DNA from: Bacteroidota bacterium
GTDB lineage: Bacteria > Bacteroidota > Bacteroidia > Bacteroidales > Dysgonomonadaceae
Assembly: GCA_023437305.1 (NCBI GenBank)
Contig: JAEZGN010000021.1
Span: forward strand, 124,001-188,000
Direction of reading: 5' to 3'
DNA length: 64,000 nucleotides
Position 1 is the first letter of the stretch, and each line of letters opens with the position of its first letter. The position numbers and the translations under genes were made by a program. The notes under the pieces are model-generated. The model did no database searches. It had not been told where the DNA came from and was given only the letters and a program-made list of their open reading frames with translations. This document shows positions 1 to 7,701 of the stretch, in pieces.

Positions 1-1322
1 GTAGAACCTAACGACATAAATGTCTGATTCTTGTCAGTCCCTACCGACAGTGTAGCCGATGTTTGGGAAGTAGCACCTGTATCAAAGAAGTCTGAAGGAT
101 TGTAAGCGTATTTGTTTTGCACATCGCCCCAGCTCTTATACTCACCTGTTTTGTTTCCGTATTTGTTTTGGAAATCAGGCATCACAAACGGACGAGAGAA
201 TGTAGTCTGGTTGGATATTGTCACTTTTGGTTTACCTGTAGCTCCCTTTTTCGTTGTGATCACAATCGCACCATTTGCAGCGTTAGACCCGTAAAGGGCA
301 GCAGCGGCAGGACCTGTAAGCACCGACATGCTTTCGATATCGTCGGGGTTGAGGTCAGAGATTCCCTCTCCACGAGGCTGATCGGCATACTCATTGTTCT
401 GATTCAATCCGCCCTTGTTGGCGTTAAAGATAGGCACACCGTCTATCACGTACAATGCGTTGTTATCCTTTGTTATAGATTTAGAACCACGCATTACTAC
501 ACGTGTAGCTCCACCGATACCGGCAGCAGACGCATTGATGTTTACACCGGCAACTTTACCCGACAGGGAGTTCATCAGGTTTACATCTTTTACTCCTGTA
601 AGCTCATCGCCCTTTATCTCCTGTACATTGTAGCTCAATGCTTTTTGTGCTCTCTTGATACCCAAAGCAGTTACAACCACTTCGTCAAGGTTCACGTCGC
701 TTTCTTTCAAGACTACGTCGAACGAAGTTTGACTTCCTACATTCAGCGTTTGCGAAACATAACCGATATAGGTTATTTCCAACGCTTTTCCTGCAGGAAC
801 TTTTATCGAGAAATTACCGTCAATGTCGGTCATTGTACCTGTAGTAGTCCCTTTTATGGCGACACTAACCCCGATGAGCGGTTCGCCATTCTTATCCTTT
901 ATAGTACCTGTTACCAGCCTGTCTTGCTGAGTTGCACTCGTCTCTCTGGTATTTGCATTTGCCGAAAGGATGATATGTGCACCTTCCATGCTATAGCTGA
1001 TATTTGTATTTTTCAACACATGATCAAGCACCTCCGCGGTGGGCTTATCTTTTACGTTCACAGTGGTTGTCTGATCTACACCAACCTTGTTATTGTAAAT
1101 AAACAAATAGCTGGTTTGGCTTTCGATTTCGTTTAAGACTTTGGCTAACTTAACATTTTTCAGGTTCATTGTCACTCTTGCACTCTGAGAGTAAGAGTTT
1201 TCAGCAAATAAGAATTGTATGCTGCATAATAGACATAAAATAAAAACCCTCATGATTTTTGTCAATTGTTTTAATTCCGGATATTTTAAATAAAAAACAT
1301 CCTTCAAATCATTATTTTTCAT
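1..1322 (-). CDS. SusC/RagA-family TonB-dependent outer membrane receptor with STN domain (partial)
   Basis: Reading the minus strand from the ATG at 1322 gives an uninterrupted frame to the window edge, about 440 residues, so only the N-terminal part is present. In order I see: a signal peptide beginning about 24 residues in (MRVFILCLLCSIQFLFA), an STN (secretin/TonB short N-terminal) domain, a carboxypeptidase-regulatory beta-sandwich (GTIKDKNGEPLIGVSVAIKG), the TonB box region (DEVVVTALGI), and the plug domain with the SusC hallmark PAAAALYGSNAANGAIVITT. The second Met, 24 codons in, is an alternative start that places the signal peptide at the N-terminus. STN domains in this family contact FecR-type anti-sigma factors, and the adjoining fecR and sigma genes fit this. 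Inference: a nutrient-sensing transducer; the substrate cannot be told from this part. Confidence 0.93.
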   Translation of the reverse strand, partial: MKNNDLKDVFYLKYPELKQLTKIMRVFILCLLCSIQFLFAENSYSQSARVTMNLKNVKLAKVLNEIESQTSYLFIYNNKVGVDQTTTVNVKDKPTAEVLDHVLKNTNISYSMEGAHIILSANANTRETSATQQDRLVTGTIKDKNGEPLIGVSVAIKGTTTGTMTDIDGNFSIKVPAGKALEITYIGYVSQTLNVGSQTSFDVVLKESDVNLDEVVVTALGIKRAQKALSYNVQEIKGDELTGVKDVNLMNSLSGKVAGVNINASAAGIGGATRVVMRGSKSITKDNNALYVIDGVPIFNANKGGLNQNNEYADQPRGEGISDLNPDDIESMSVLTGPAAAALYGSNAANGAIVITTKKGATGKPKVTISNQTTFSRPFVMPDFQNKYGNKTGEYKSWGDVQNKYAYNPSDFFDTGATSQTSATLSVGTDKNQTFMSLGS

Positions 1323-1380
1323 AGATTTGTTTTGTTAATGAGATTGATACTCTTTTTTATTAAAACTGTATTGGTTTCAC

Positions 1381-1412
1381 GTGCCAAAAAATGTTGCAGC
1401 ATTTTTTGGCAC
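1381..1412. terminator. Perfect inverted repeat between fecR and the SusC gene
   Basis: A 13-base perfect inverted repeat (GTGCCAAAAAATG and its complement) around a 6-base loop lies in the 145-base spacer between fecR and the receptor gene. On the plus strand it is followed by five T residues; on the minus strand, the direction of the flanking genes, there is no T-run. It may be an inefficient terminator or an RNA stability element setting the ratio of regulator to receptor transcripts. Function is inferred. Confidence 0.55.
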
Positions 1413-1467
1413 TTTTTGTTACGATCAGGTATTTTTCATTGGCTTACATTTTAGAGTGATTGTATTT

Positions 1468-2427
1468 TTACTTGATATTAATGATATGGGTTTCAGGATC
1501 CCTTTGGTATTCAAATTTTATATCTCTTTGCAAAACCCGTAACGCATAGTCGATGCCATCTACAAAACGGAACTTACCGGTGTACGAATATTTGCCTACG
1601 TGCGTATTGTCTATATTGATTCTTAGTCCGTATATTTTTTCAAAGTCGCGCATAATACTGCCAAAAGAGGCATTGTTGAAGCTGATCAAGCCCTCTTTCC
1701 ATCGGTAGACATCATAGTCTTCGATACCCGAAACCTCGAGCTTGCCATCCCTCAAAACAGCTCTGGTGTTGGGGCTGAGGGTCAACGACTGGCTAGGGTC
1801 GGACGTAAGATCTATCTTTACCTTACCATCCATCAGAGTGGCCACAAAATCGTCTTCACCCGAATATGCCATCACATCAAACTTGGTTCCCAGTACGCTC
1901 ACGTTTCCTTTCGATGTTTCTACTATAAAGGGTTTATCCTCGTTGTGCACCACCTCAAAATAGGCTTGCCCGTCGAGCTTTACGATACGTTGTTTTTTAT
2001 TGAAAGATACCGGATATTCTATTTTGGTACGGGCATTGAGCCATACTTGTGTACCATCGGGCAAGGAAAGGTTTACATATTGCCCGGCAGGAACACTGAT
2101 AGACTGCATTCCATAGTCTTCATTACTGTTTTTTATTTGCATGTACAGCAATCCGCTCATAAGCAAGATAGCAATAACAGCCGCCACTTTCATAAATGTA
2201 CCAAACAGTATCCGTTTACGGTCTGTCGACGGTTCTTCTACCAATATGCTACTATCGGCAGTGATGCTGCTTTGGTCGTGATGCAGGATCAAGGCATCAA
2301 AAAGTTTTCTCTCCTGATAAAACTGCTCCTGATGCTGAGGCGATGCTTCAAACCATTCTTTTATCGTTTGATCTTCACTATCAGTAGTTAAACCTTCAAA
2401 AAACCTAAATAACAATTCTGAATCCAT
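1468..2427 (-). CDS. FecR-family anti-sigma factor
   Basis: 319 residues. The N-terminal 80 residues are cytoplasmic and match the short anti-sigma domain seen at the start of Bacteroidota FecR proteins (FFEGLTTDSEDQTIKEWFE). A single membrane span lies at about residues 75-98 (VAAVIAILLMSGLLYMQI), followed by a periplasmic FecR domain (about 105-205, with SVPAGQYVNLSLPDGTQVWL) and a C-terminal DUF4974-type domain (about 245-315). In this family the periplasmic part senses the STN domain of a TonB-dependent receptor, and the cytoplasmic part holds the sigma factor. It lies 130 bases downstream of the ECF sigma gene and 145 bases upstream of a SusC with STN domain, the usual sigma-antisigma-receptor order. 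Confidence 0.95.
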   Translation of the reverse strand: MDSELLFRFFEGLTTDSEDQTIKEWFEASPQHQEQFYQERKLFDALILHHDQSSITADSSILVEEPSTDRKRILFGTFMKVAAVIAILLMSGLLYMQIKNSNEDYGMQSISVPAGQYVNLSLPDGTQVWLNARTKIEYPVSFNKKQRIVKLDGQAYFEVVHNEDKPFIVETSKGNVSVLGTKFDVMAYSGEDDFVATLMDGKVKIDLTSDPSQSLTLSPNTRAVLRDGKLEVSGIEDYDVYRWKEGLISFNNASFGSIMRDFEKIYGLRINIDNTHVGKYSYTGKFRFVDGIDYALRVLQRDIKFEYQRDPETHIINIK

Positions 2428-2557
2428 TTACTTTTTGCGACTATTTATATTTTTTCTATAAGAATGTCGTGTATAAGAATAACAACCGAAGGCAGTACAC
2501 CCCTAGTCAAAATATTGTTAACAAATATTAAAAATAAAATTCGGTTATAAGCAAGAG

Positions 2558-3127
2558 CTACTTATTCAGAATAAAGAAAAGCGCAATCCACGCCGAAAGG
2601 TAATCTTTCAGGTTTAGTCGAAGTAAGCTCAGGGCTTTTGAGATGTGAAATTCAACTCCTTTGGTAGTGATGCCAAACATTTCAGCTATTTCTTTATGCG
2701 ACTTTTCTTTGTAACGGCTCTCAACAAATATATCGATTGTTCGCTGTGGTAGTTTGGCCAGTGTATCTCGCACAATCTGCTGTATCTCTTCCGAGAATAT
2801 CTCTTCAGGGTCGCATGCTTCCAACGAACTGATACGCACATCAAGCTCCCATTGGGCATAGCTGCCCATATCGGTAAGTATCTGGCTTCTGCGTTCTGTT
2901 TGTTTGAGGTAGTTGAGGCATTTGTTTTTTATTATCGTCAATATATATGCCTCTATATTAGAATCGGCACTCAGGCTATCCTTATTGTCCCAATAAATCA
3001 TGAAGGCCTCTGTGGTGAGGTCTTCAGCAACATCCATACTACGTACGTACGAATTAGCAAAACGAACAAAGCGGTTATAGTATTTCGTGAAAAAACTATT
3101 AAACTTTGGATTTACAGGGTTAACCAT
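2558..3127 (-). CDS. RNA polymerase ECF-type sigma-70 factor
   Basis: 189 residues, the usual ECF length. Region 2 is at about residues 10-75 (FNSFFTKYYNRFVRFANSY, then DVAEDLTTEAFMIYWDN, the -10 recognition/core-binding part) and region 4 at about 120-170 (LPQRTIDIFVESRYKEKSHK, then EIAEMFGITTKGVEFHISKA, the helix-turn-helix for the -35 element). The C-terminus is hydrophobic (LSAWIALFFIL), as often in the Bacteroides expansion family of ECF factors. The start ATG at 3127 sits directly before conserved sequence. With the downstream FecR and SusC genes it should form a cell-surface signalling unit that activates its own receptor. Confidence 0.95.
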   Translation of the reverse strand: MVNPVNPKFNSFFTKYYNRFVRFANSYVRSMDVAEDLTTEAFMIYWDNKDSLSADSNIEAYILTIIKNKCLNYLKQTERRSQILTDMGSYAQWELDVRISSLEACDPEEIFSEEIQQIVRDTLAKLPQRTIDIFVESRYKEKSHKEIAEMFGITTKGVEFHISKALSLLRLNLKDYLSAWIALFFILNK

Positions 3128-3148
3128 TCATACATCATTTAGACAATA

Positions 3149-3156
3149 CAAAAGTA
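3149..3156 (-). promoter_or_regulatory. Possible -7 box of the sigma factor gene
   Basis: On the minus strand TACTTTTG fits the Bacteroidota -7 consensus TAnnTTTG about 22 bases before the sigma factor start. No clear TTTG/TTG -33 box is seen at the expected distance; the upstream sequence there belongs to the MITE-like element. Confidence 0.35.
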
Positions 3157-3163
3157 GGAACTA

Positions 3164-3364
3164 TTTAGAACCTGTTTAAATTTTCCACGAATATTTTTCT
3201 ATGAATATTTCTCCGATTTTCTTCGTTCATTTTTAGTCTCTTTTTGTCCGCTTTATCCTTTTGTTCAACTTTAATAGCCTGCTATTATCGTTTCTCAAAA
3301 GAATAAATCATCCTGAAAACAGTTCTAAAAATTGGAACGAGCAAAATTCAAACAGACTCTTAAA
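3164..3364. mobile_element. MITE-like element with terminal inverted repeats
   Basis: The left end (TTTAGAACCTGTTTAAATTT) and the complement of the right end (TTTAAGAGTCTGTTTGAATT) are near-identical inverted repeats bounding about 200 bases without a coding frame. The interior includes a short palindrome (AATAGCCTGCTATT). AGAACCTGTTTAAA-type ends are, to my recollection, common in Bacteroidales intergenic DNA, but I cannot name a formal family. A target duplication is not clear. It sits immediately upstream of the ECF sigma gene, so it may have displaced that gene's original promoter. Confidence 0.65.
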
Positions 3365-3482
3365 ATATCAACTGTAAGATTTCATTTTTTTGTAAATCTT
3401 TCTCAACGGAAATATTAACATAAAATCTCACAGCAAAAAGAGTCGGTACAACTGCTGCGTACCGTATATCATTACCATACTC

Positions 3483-3490
3483 TATATTTG
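3483..3490 (+). promoter_or_regulatory. Possible -7 box upstream of the ABC transporter
   Basis: TATATTTG matches the Bacteroidota -7 consensus. It lies about 175 bases before the transporter start, which would give a long leader; no -33 box is evident. The rest of the 3365-3665 stretch holds no gene or strong structure that I can see. Confidence 0.3.
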
Positions 3491-3665
3491 CCTTGCTTCA
3501 CCCAATTAAGTGTCAAATATCACAAAACATTTCCATTAAAACAACATATATGCCAATTATCTAAAATACCTGAAAGCTATTCTATAAATAAAGAATTATG
3601 GCTAACTTGCACCCGTTTTTCGCCGGGACGTAAACCCCGACATTTTTTCACCCAAAAACTTTCTG

Positions 3666-5507
3666 ATGAAAGACTTTATAACACTGATAAGGAGGTTTGT
3701 ACCTCCATACAAAAGGCAAGTAGCACTAAATCTTGTGTTCAACATACTGAGTGCTATCCTCAATGTATTTTCTTTTGCGCTGATAGTACCTATACTCCGT
3801 ATATTGTTTAAGGTAGACGAAAAGGTATATGAATACATGCCTGTAGATACATCCAGCATCAGCACGATGCTCAACTATAAGGTTCTTGAAAACAACTTCT
3901 ACGCATACCTCTCGGATATGATGGCCACACACTCGGGCGGAGCAGTATTGCTTGGCTTGGGACTAACCCTTGTAGTGATGACCTTATTCAAAACCGGCGC
4001 CACCTACCTCAGTGCTCACTATATTGTAGATGTACGCACAGGCGTGGTACGGGATATCCGCAAACAGATAAACGACAAAATACTATCGCTGCCTCTCGGT
4101 TTCTTCTCGGGAGAACGCAAAGGCGATATTATTGCACGTATGACAGGGGATGTAAACGAGGTGGAAAACTCGGTGATGAGTTCGCTCGATATGGTTACCA
4201 AGAACCCGATCATGATACTCGTATATCTGGGTACAATGCTTTTTATCAGTTGGGAACTTACCATCTTTGTATTGATACTACTACCTATAGCCGGATACAT
4301 AATGGGCAAGGTAGGCAAAAGCCTCAAACGCAGATCGGTGACAGCACAAAACCAATGGGGAAGCCTTGTTTCGCAGATAGAAGAGACGCTGGGCGGATTG
4401 CGTATCATCAAAGCATTCAATGCCGAGTCGAAGATGAAAACCCGTTTCGACTCGTCTAACAATATTTTCAGAAACATGTCGAACAAGATCGCTCGCCGCC
4501 AACAGATGGCACACCCTATGAGCGAATTCTTGGGAACGATTGCAGTGGTTTGTGTACTTTGGTTTGGAGGAACACTTATATTAGACGGATCGGGATCGAT
4601 GGACGCATCGAAGTTTATTTATTATCTGACTATATTTTATCTGATCATCAATCCCGCCAAAGACCTATCCAAATCGGTTTATGCCATACAAAAAGGGATG
4701 GCTTCGGTTGAACGTATCGACAAGATACTGAAAGCAGAGAATAATATTAAAAATCCGGCTAATCCGAAACCAATATCGCTAAAGGAATCGATCACCTACA
4801 GAAATGTAGAATTCAAATACGAAACCAGTCATTGGGTTATCAAGAATGTAAGCCTCACCATACCTAAAGGGAAAACAGTAGCCCTTGTGGGACAATCGGG
4901 CTCGGGCAAATCGACGATGGCAGACCTCCTACCCCGTTTTTATGACGTAAACAAGGGAGGTATCTATATCGACGATATAAACATCAAGGATGCCGATGTG
5001 CACGACCTCCGCTCGCTGATGGGTAATGTAAATCAGGAAGCAATCCTTTTCAACGATACATTCTACAACAACATTGCGTTTGGTGTAGATGACGTCACAA
5101 TAGAAAGAGTGGTAGAGGCAGCCAAGATAGCCAATGCCCACGATTTTATCATTGCCACCGAAGAAGGATACAACACGAATATAGGCGACCGGGGCAGCAA
5201 ACTGTCGGGCGGTCAACGCCAACGCATCAGCATTGCCCGTGCCATCCTCAAGAACCCTCAGATATTGATTCTCGACGAAGCCACATCGGCTCTCGACACC
5301 GAATCGGAACGTCTGGTACAGGATGCGCTCGACAACCTGATGAAGAACCGCACCACGCTGGTTATCGCTCACCGCCTTTCTACCATAAAGAATGCGGACG
5401 AAATATGTGTGATGCACGAAGGTGAGATTGTAGAACGTGGACATCACGACGAGCTTTTCGAAAAGAATGGCTACTACCGTAAACTGTGCGATATGCAGCA
5501 GTTTTGA
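3666..5507 (+). CDS. ABC transporter, fused permease and ATPase (MsbA/LmrA type)
   Basis: 613 residues, a half-size exporter that should work as a homodimer in the inner membrane. Residues 1 to about 340 form the six-helix ABC exporter domain (spans near 20-45, 95-120, 180-215, 280-335). The nucleotide-binding domain follows: Walker A GQSGSGKST at about 408, signature LSGGQRQR near 513, Walker B ILILDEATSALD near 535 and the switch histidine in AHRLS near 568. All key residues are present, so it should be active. MsbA-type proteins flip lipid A or export lipids and drugs; the sequence does not fix the substrate. trmB follows 100 bases downstream, with a palindromic repeat between. Confidence 0.93.
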   Translation: MKDFITLIRRFVPPYKRQVALNLVFNILSAILNVFSFALIVPILRILFKVDEKVYEYMPVDTSSISTMLNYKVLENNFYAYLSDMMATHSGGAVLLGLGLTLVVMTLFKTGATYLSAHYIVDVRTGVVRDIRKQINDKILSLPLGFFSGERKGDIIARMTGDVNEVENSVMSSLDMVTKNPIMILVYLGTMLFISWELTIFVLILLPIAGYIMGKVGKSLKRRSVTAQNQWGSLVSQIEETLGGLRIIKAFNAESKMKTRFDSSNNIFRNMSNKIARRQQMAHPMSEFLGTIAVVCVLWFGGTLILDGSGSMDASKFIYYLTIFYLIINPAKDLSKSVYAIQKGMASVERIDKILKAENNIKNPANPKPISLKESITYRNVEFKYETSHWVIKNVSLTIPKGKTVALVGQSGSGKSTMADLLPRFYDVNKGGIYIDDINIKDADVHDLRSLMGNVNQEAILFNDTFYNNIAFGVDDVTIERVVEAAKIANAHDFIIATEEGYNTNIGDRGSKLSGGQRQRISIARAILKNPQILILDEATSALDTESERLVQDALDNLMKNRTTLVIAHRLSTIKNADEICVMHEGEIVERGHHDELFEKNGYYRKLCDMQQF

Positions 5508-5599
5508 GCCCCTCCAACCTCCCCGAAGGGAGGCTTTGGACAAAGAGGGTTATATAAGAATTTTTTATTCCGGTTCCCCCTCCGGAGGTATAGGGGGCT
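5507..5599. repeat. Palindromic intergenic repeat, GC-rich type
   Basis: A palindrome fills the spacer between the ABC transporter and trmB and touches the stop codon. Its ends (AGCCCCTCCAACCTCC on the left, the complement AGCCCCCTATACCTCC on the right) match at 12 of 16 positions. The left arm folds on itself (CCTCCC-CGAA-GGGAGG) and the right contains CCTCCGGAGG. It is far more GC-rich than the surrounding spacers and differs from the GTCATNCTGAG family elsewhere in the window. Probably a REP/MITE-like unit; only one copy is seen here. Confidence 0.6.
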
Positions 5600-5606
5600 G
5601 ATAACA

Positions 5607-6368
5607 ATGGGAAAAAATAAGCTTGCCAAATTTGCCAACATGGAGGAATACCCGCACGTATTCCAATATCCGTTTGCCGTTTTGCAGGAAAAAGGATTTG
5701 AGATGAAAGGAAAGTGGAACTCACTTTTCTTCAAAAACGATAACCCGATAGTCCTCGAACTGGGCTGCGGCAAAGGGGAATACACTGTAGGGCTTGCCAA
5801 GCTGTATCCGAACAAGAATTTCATAGGAGTAGATATAAAAGGCGCACGCATGTGGACGGGGGCAAAGCAGTCTCTCGAAGCCGGCATGCAGAATGTTGCA
5901 TTCTTGCGCACGCACATCGAACTGATAACGCACTTCTTTGCAGCGGGCGAAGTATCGGAAATATGGATCACCTTTCCCGACCCGCAAATGAGCAAGGTAA
6001 ACAAGCGGATGACCTCTACCCGCTTTATGAAGCTGTACCGTGAGATTTTGTCCGACAAGGGTATTGTACACCTCAAAACAGACAGCAACTTTATGTACAC
6101 CTACACCAGCGAGATGGTAAAAGTAAACGATCTGCCTGTACTGTTCGAAACGGGCGATCTGTATCACTCTCAGCTAGTGGACGATATACTCAAAATACAA
6201 ACCTACTATGAACAACAATGGCTGGCAAGGGGTTTAAATATCAAGTATATAAAATTTGAATGTCAACATCGCGACCACTGGATAGAACCCGACATAGAGA
6301 TCGAAAAAGACGACTATCGCAGCTTTGGGCGAAGTAATATATTAAATCAATCAACTAAAAATGGCTAA
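5607..6368 (+). CDS. trmB: tRNA (guanine-N7-)-methyltransferase TrmB
   Basis: 253 residues. TrmB methylates N7 of G46 in the tRNA variable loop using S-adenosylmethionine. The SAM-binding motif VLELGCGKGEYTVGLA is near residue 50, followed by the acidic motif of strand 2 (FIGVDIKGARMWTG) and the family signature WITFPDPQMSK near 121, where E. coli TrmB has FPDPW. The C-terminal half matches TrmB in layout. Its last eight bases overlap the start of the Mrp gene, so the two are translated from one message. Confidence 0.93.
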   Translation: MGKNKLAKFANMEEYPHVFQYPFAVLQEKGFEMKGKWNSLFFKNDNPIVLELGCGKGEYTVGLAKLYPNKNFIGVDIKGARMWTGAKQSLEAGMQNVAFLRTHIELITHFFAAGEVSEIWITFPDPQMSKVNKRMTSTRFMKLYREILSDKGIVHLKTDSNFMYTYTSEMVKVNDLPVLFETGDLYHSQLVDDILKIQTYYEQQWLARGLNIKYIKFECQHRDHWIEPDIEIEKDDYRSFGRSNILNQSTKNG

Positions 6369-7473
6369 TATATATCCTAAATTAATTATCGACGCACTGC
6401 GCAATGTGCGTTATCCCGGCACAGGGAAGGATATCGTAGAAATGGGATTTGTGTCCGACGATATCCACATCAATGGGATGAAGGTAAGCTTTTCTCTACT
6501 TTTCGAAAAAGCGAACGACCCGTTTATCAAATCGATAGTGAAAGCTGCCGAAACAGCTATCCTGACTTACGTTGACCCCAATGTCGACATAAAAGGAAAT
6601 ATTGAAGTAAAAACCCAACAGGTAGAAGCACCCAAACCGGTGAAAGCACTGCCTCAGGTAAAAAATATAATTGCCATATCGTCCGGAAAAGGCGGTGTAG
6701 GAAAAAGTACCGTATCGGTAAATCTGGCGGTTGCCCTTGCCAAGAAAGGCTATAAGGTGGGCTTGCTCGATGCCGATATCTTCGGGCCTTCGTTACCCAA
6801 AATGTTTGACGAAGAGGAAGCACGCCCGTTTCTTGAACCGATTGACGGAAAAGAATACATCGTTCCGATAGAAAAGTATGGTGTAAAAATGCTTTCGATA
6901 GGTTTCTTTGTCAACAGAGACGACGCTGTGGTATGGCGTGGAGCAATGGCAGGAAATGCATTGAAGCAACTGATAAACGACGGCAACTGGGGCGAACTCG
7001 ATTATTTCCTTATCGACTTCCCACCCGGAACAAGCGACATTCACCTCACACTGGTGCAAACGCTTGCAATAACCGGAGCGGTAGTAGTCAGCACCCCTCA
7101 GCAAGTTGCGCTTGCTGATGCCCGCAAGGGAATCAATATGTTTACCAACGAAAAGGTAGATGTGCCTATCCTCGGGCTGGTAGAGAACATGGCATGGTTT
7201 ACTCCTGCCGAACTGCCTGAAAACAAGTATTTCATCTTCGGCAAAGAAGGTGCAAAAAATCTGGCGGAAGAAATGAATGTACCATTACTAGGACAAATAC
7301 CTATCGTACAAAGCATTTGCGAAGGTGGTGACAAGGGTGTGCCTGTAGCGTTGAACGAAAACACGATCACAGGAATGGCATTTGCACATCTTGCCGATAA
7401 CTTTATCAGCTCGGTAGAAAAACGCAATGCAGAAAAAGCCCCTACTCAAAAAGTAGAGATACATAATAGATAA
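6361..7473 (+). CDS. Mrp/ApbC/NBP35-family Fe-S carrier ATPase
   Basis: 370 residues. Residues 1 to about 85 form a MIP18/DUF59-type domain; the rest is a deviant-Walker-A ParA-like ATPase (SSGKGGVGKSTVSVNLA at about 107, LLDADIFGPSLPKMF, DFPPGTSDIHLT, and STPQQVALADARKG). Mrp/ApbC proteins carry Fe-S clusters to apo-proteins. The CxxC that bridges the cluster between subunits in E. coli and Salmonella ApbC should fall after NMAW; here the stretch reads FTPAELPENKYFIFG with no cysteine, and the only Cys in the whole protein is in IVQSICEGG. Either clusters are bound otherwise or this branch does something else. It overlaps trmB by 8 bases. Confidence 0.9.
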   Translation: MANIYPKLIIDALRNVRYPGTGKDIVEMGFVSDDIHINGMKVSFSLLFEKANDPFIKSIVKAAETAILTYVDPNVDIKGNIEVKTQQVEAPKPVKALPQVKNIIAISSGKGGVGKSTVSVNLAVALAKKGYKVGLLDADIFGPSLPKMFDEEEARPFLEPIDGKEYIVPIEKYGVKMLSIGFFVNRDDAVVWRGAMAGNALKQLINDGNWGELDYFLIDFPPGTSDIHLTLVQTLAITGAVVVSTPQQVALADARKGINMFTNEKVDVPILGLVENMAWFTPAELPENKYFIFGKEGAKNLAEEMNVPLLGQIPIVQSICEGGDKGVPVALNENTITGMAFAHLADNFISSVEKRNAEKAPTQKVEIHNR

Positions 7474-7510
7474 GGTACAAGCTGAAGATATTTATCAGAT
7501 CAATGATTAG

Positions 7511-7541
7511 AAGCATCTCCACTATTATAGTAGAGATGCTT
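7511..7541. terminator. Stem-loop downstream of the Mrp gene
   Basis: A 14-base stem with one mismatch (AAGCATCTCCACTA against TAGTAGAGATGCTT) and a 3-base loop begins 38 bases after the Mrp stop codon. The T-run is poor (TCGTTTATAATAA). Its arms contain AGATGCTT, the motif found in the inner arms of the palindromic repeat family, so it may be a relic of such a copy that now ends transcription. Confidence 0.6.
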
Positions 7542-7591
7542 CGTTTATAATAATAAGGTATAGGAAATACACTATTAATACTTTAACATCC

Positions 7592-7695
7592 TTTATCATT
7601 GACTACACTACGTTCCGTCGAACGTTGTTTCTGAGTGCAACAAAGAATCTCGTCTTTCGAAGAAATGAGATGCTTCCTTCCGTCAGCATGACAAG
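7592..7695. repeat. Palindromic repeat family, copy 1 (long-arm form)
   Basis: Palindrome with the right arm GAGATGCTTCCTTCCGTCAG followed by CATGACAA, and a left arm ending in CTGAGTGCAACAAAGAATCT. The left arm carries an extra block of about 27 bases (including CGAACGTTG) between TCAT and TTCTGAG. The same extension, colinear over about 61 bases, is found in the copy at 58012-58115. Confidence 0.8.
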
Positions 7696-7701
7696 ATAAT
7701 A

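Noticed and set aside
117..1136. A 339-codon plus-strand open frame opposite the first SusC gene
   Set aside because: It is the complement of a clear SusC frame with signal, STN, plug and TonB-box motifs; the plus-strand product is Cys/His/Tyr-rich and has no family features.
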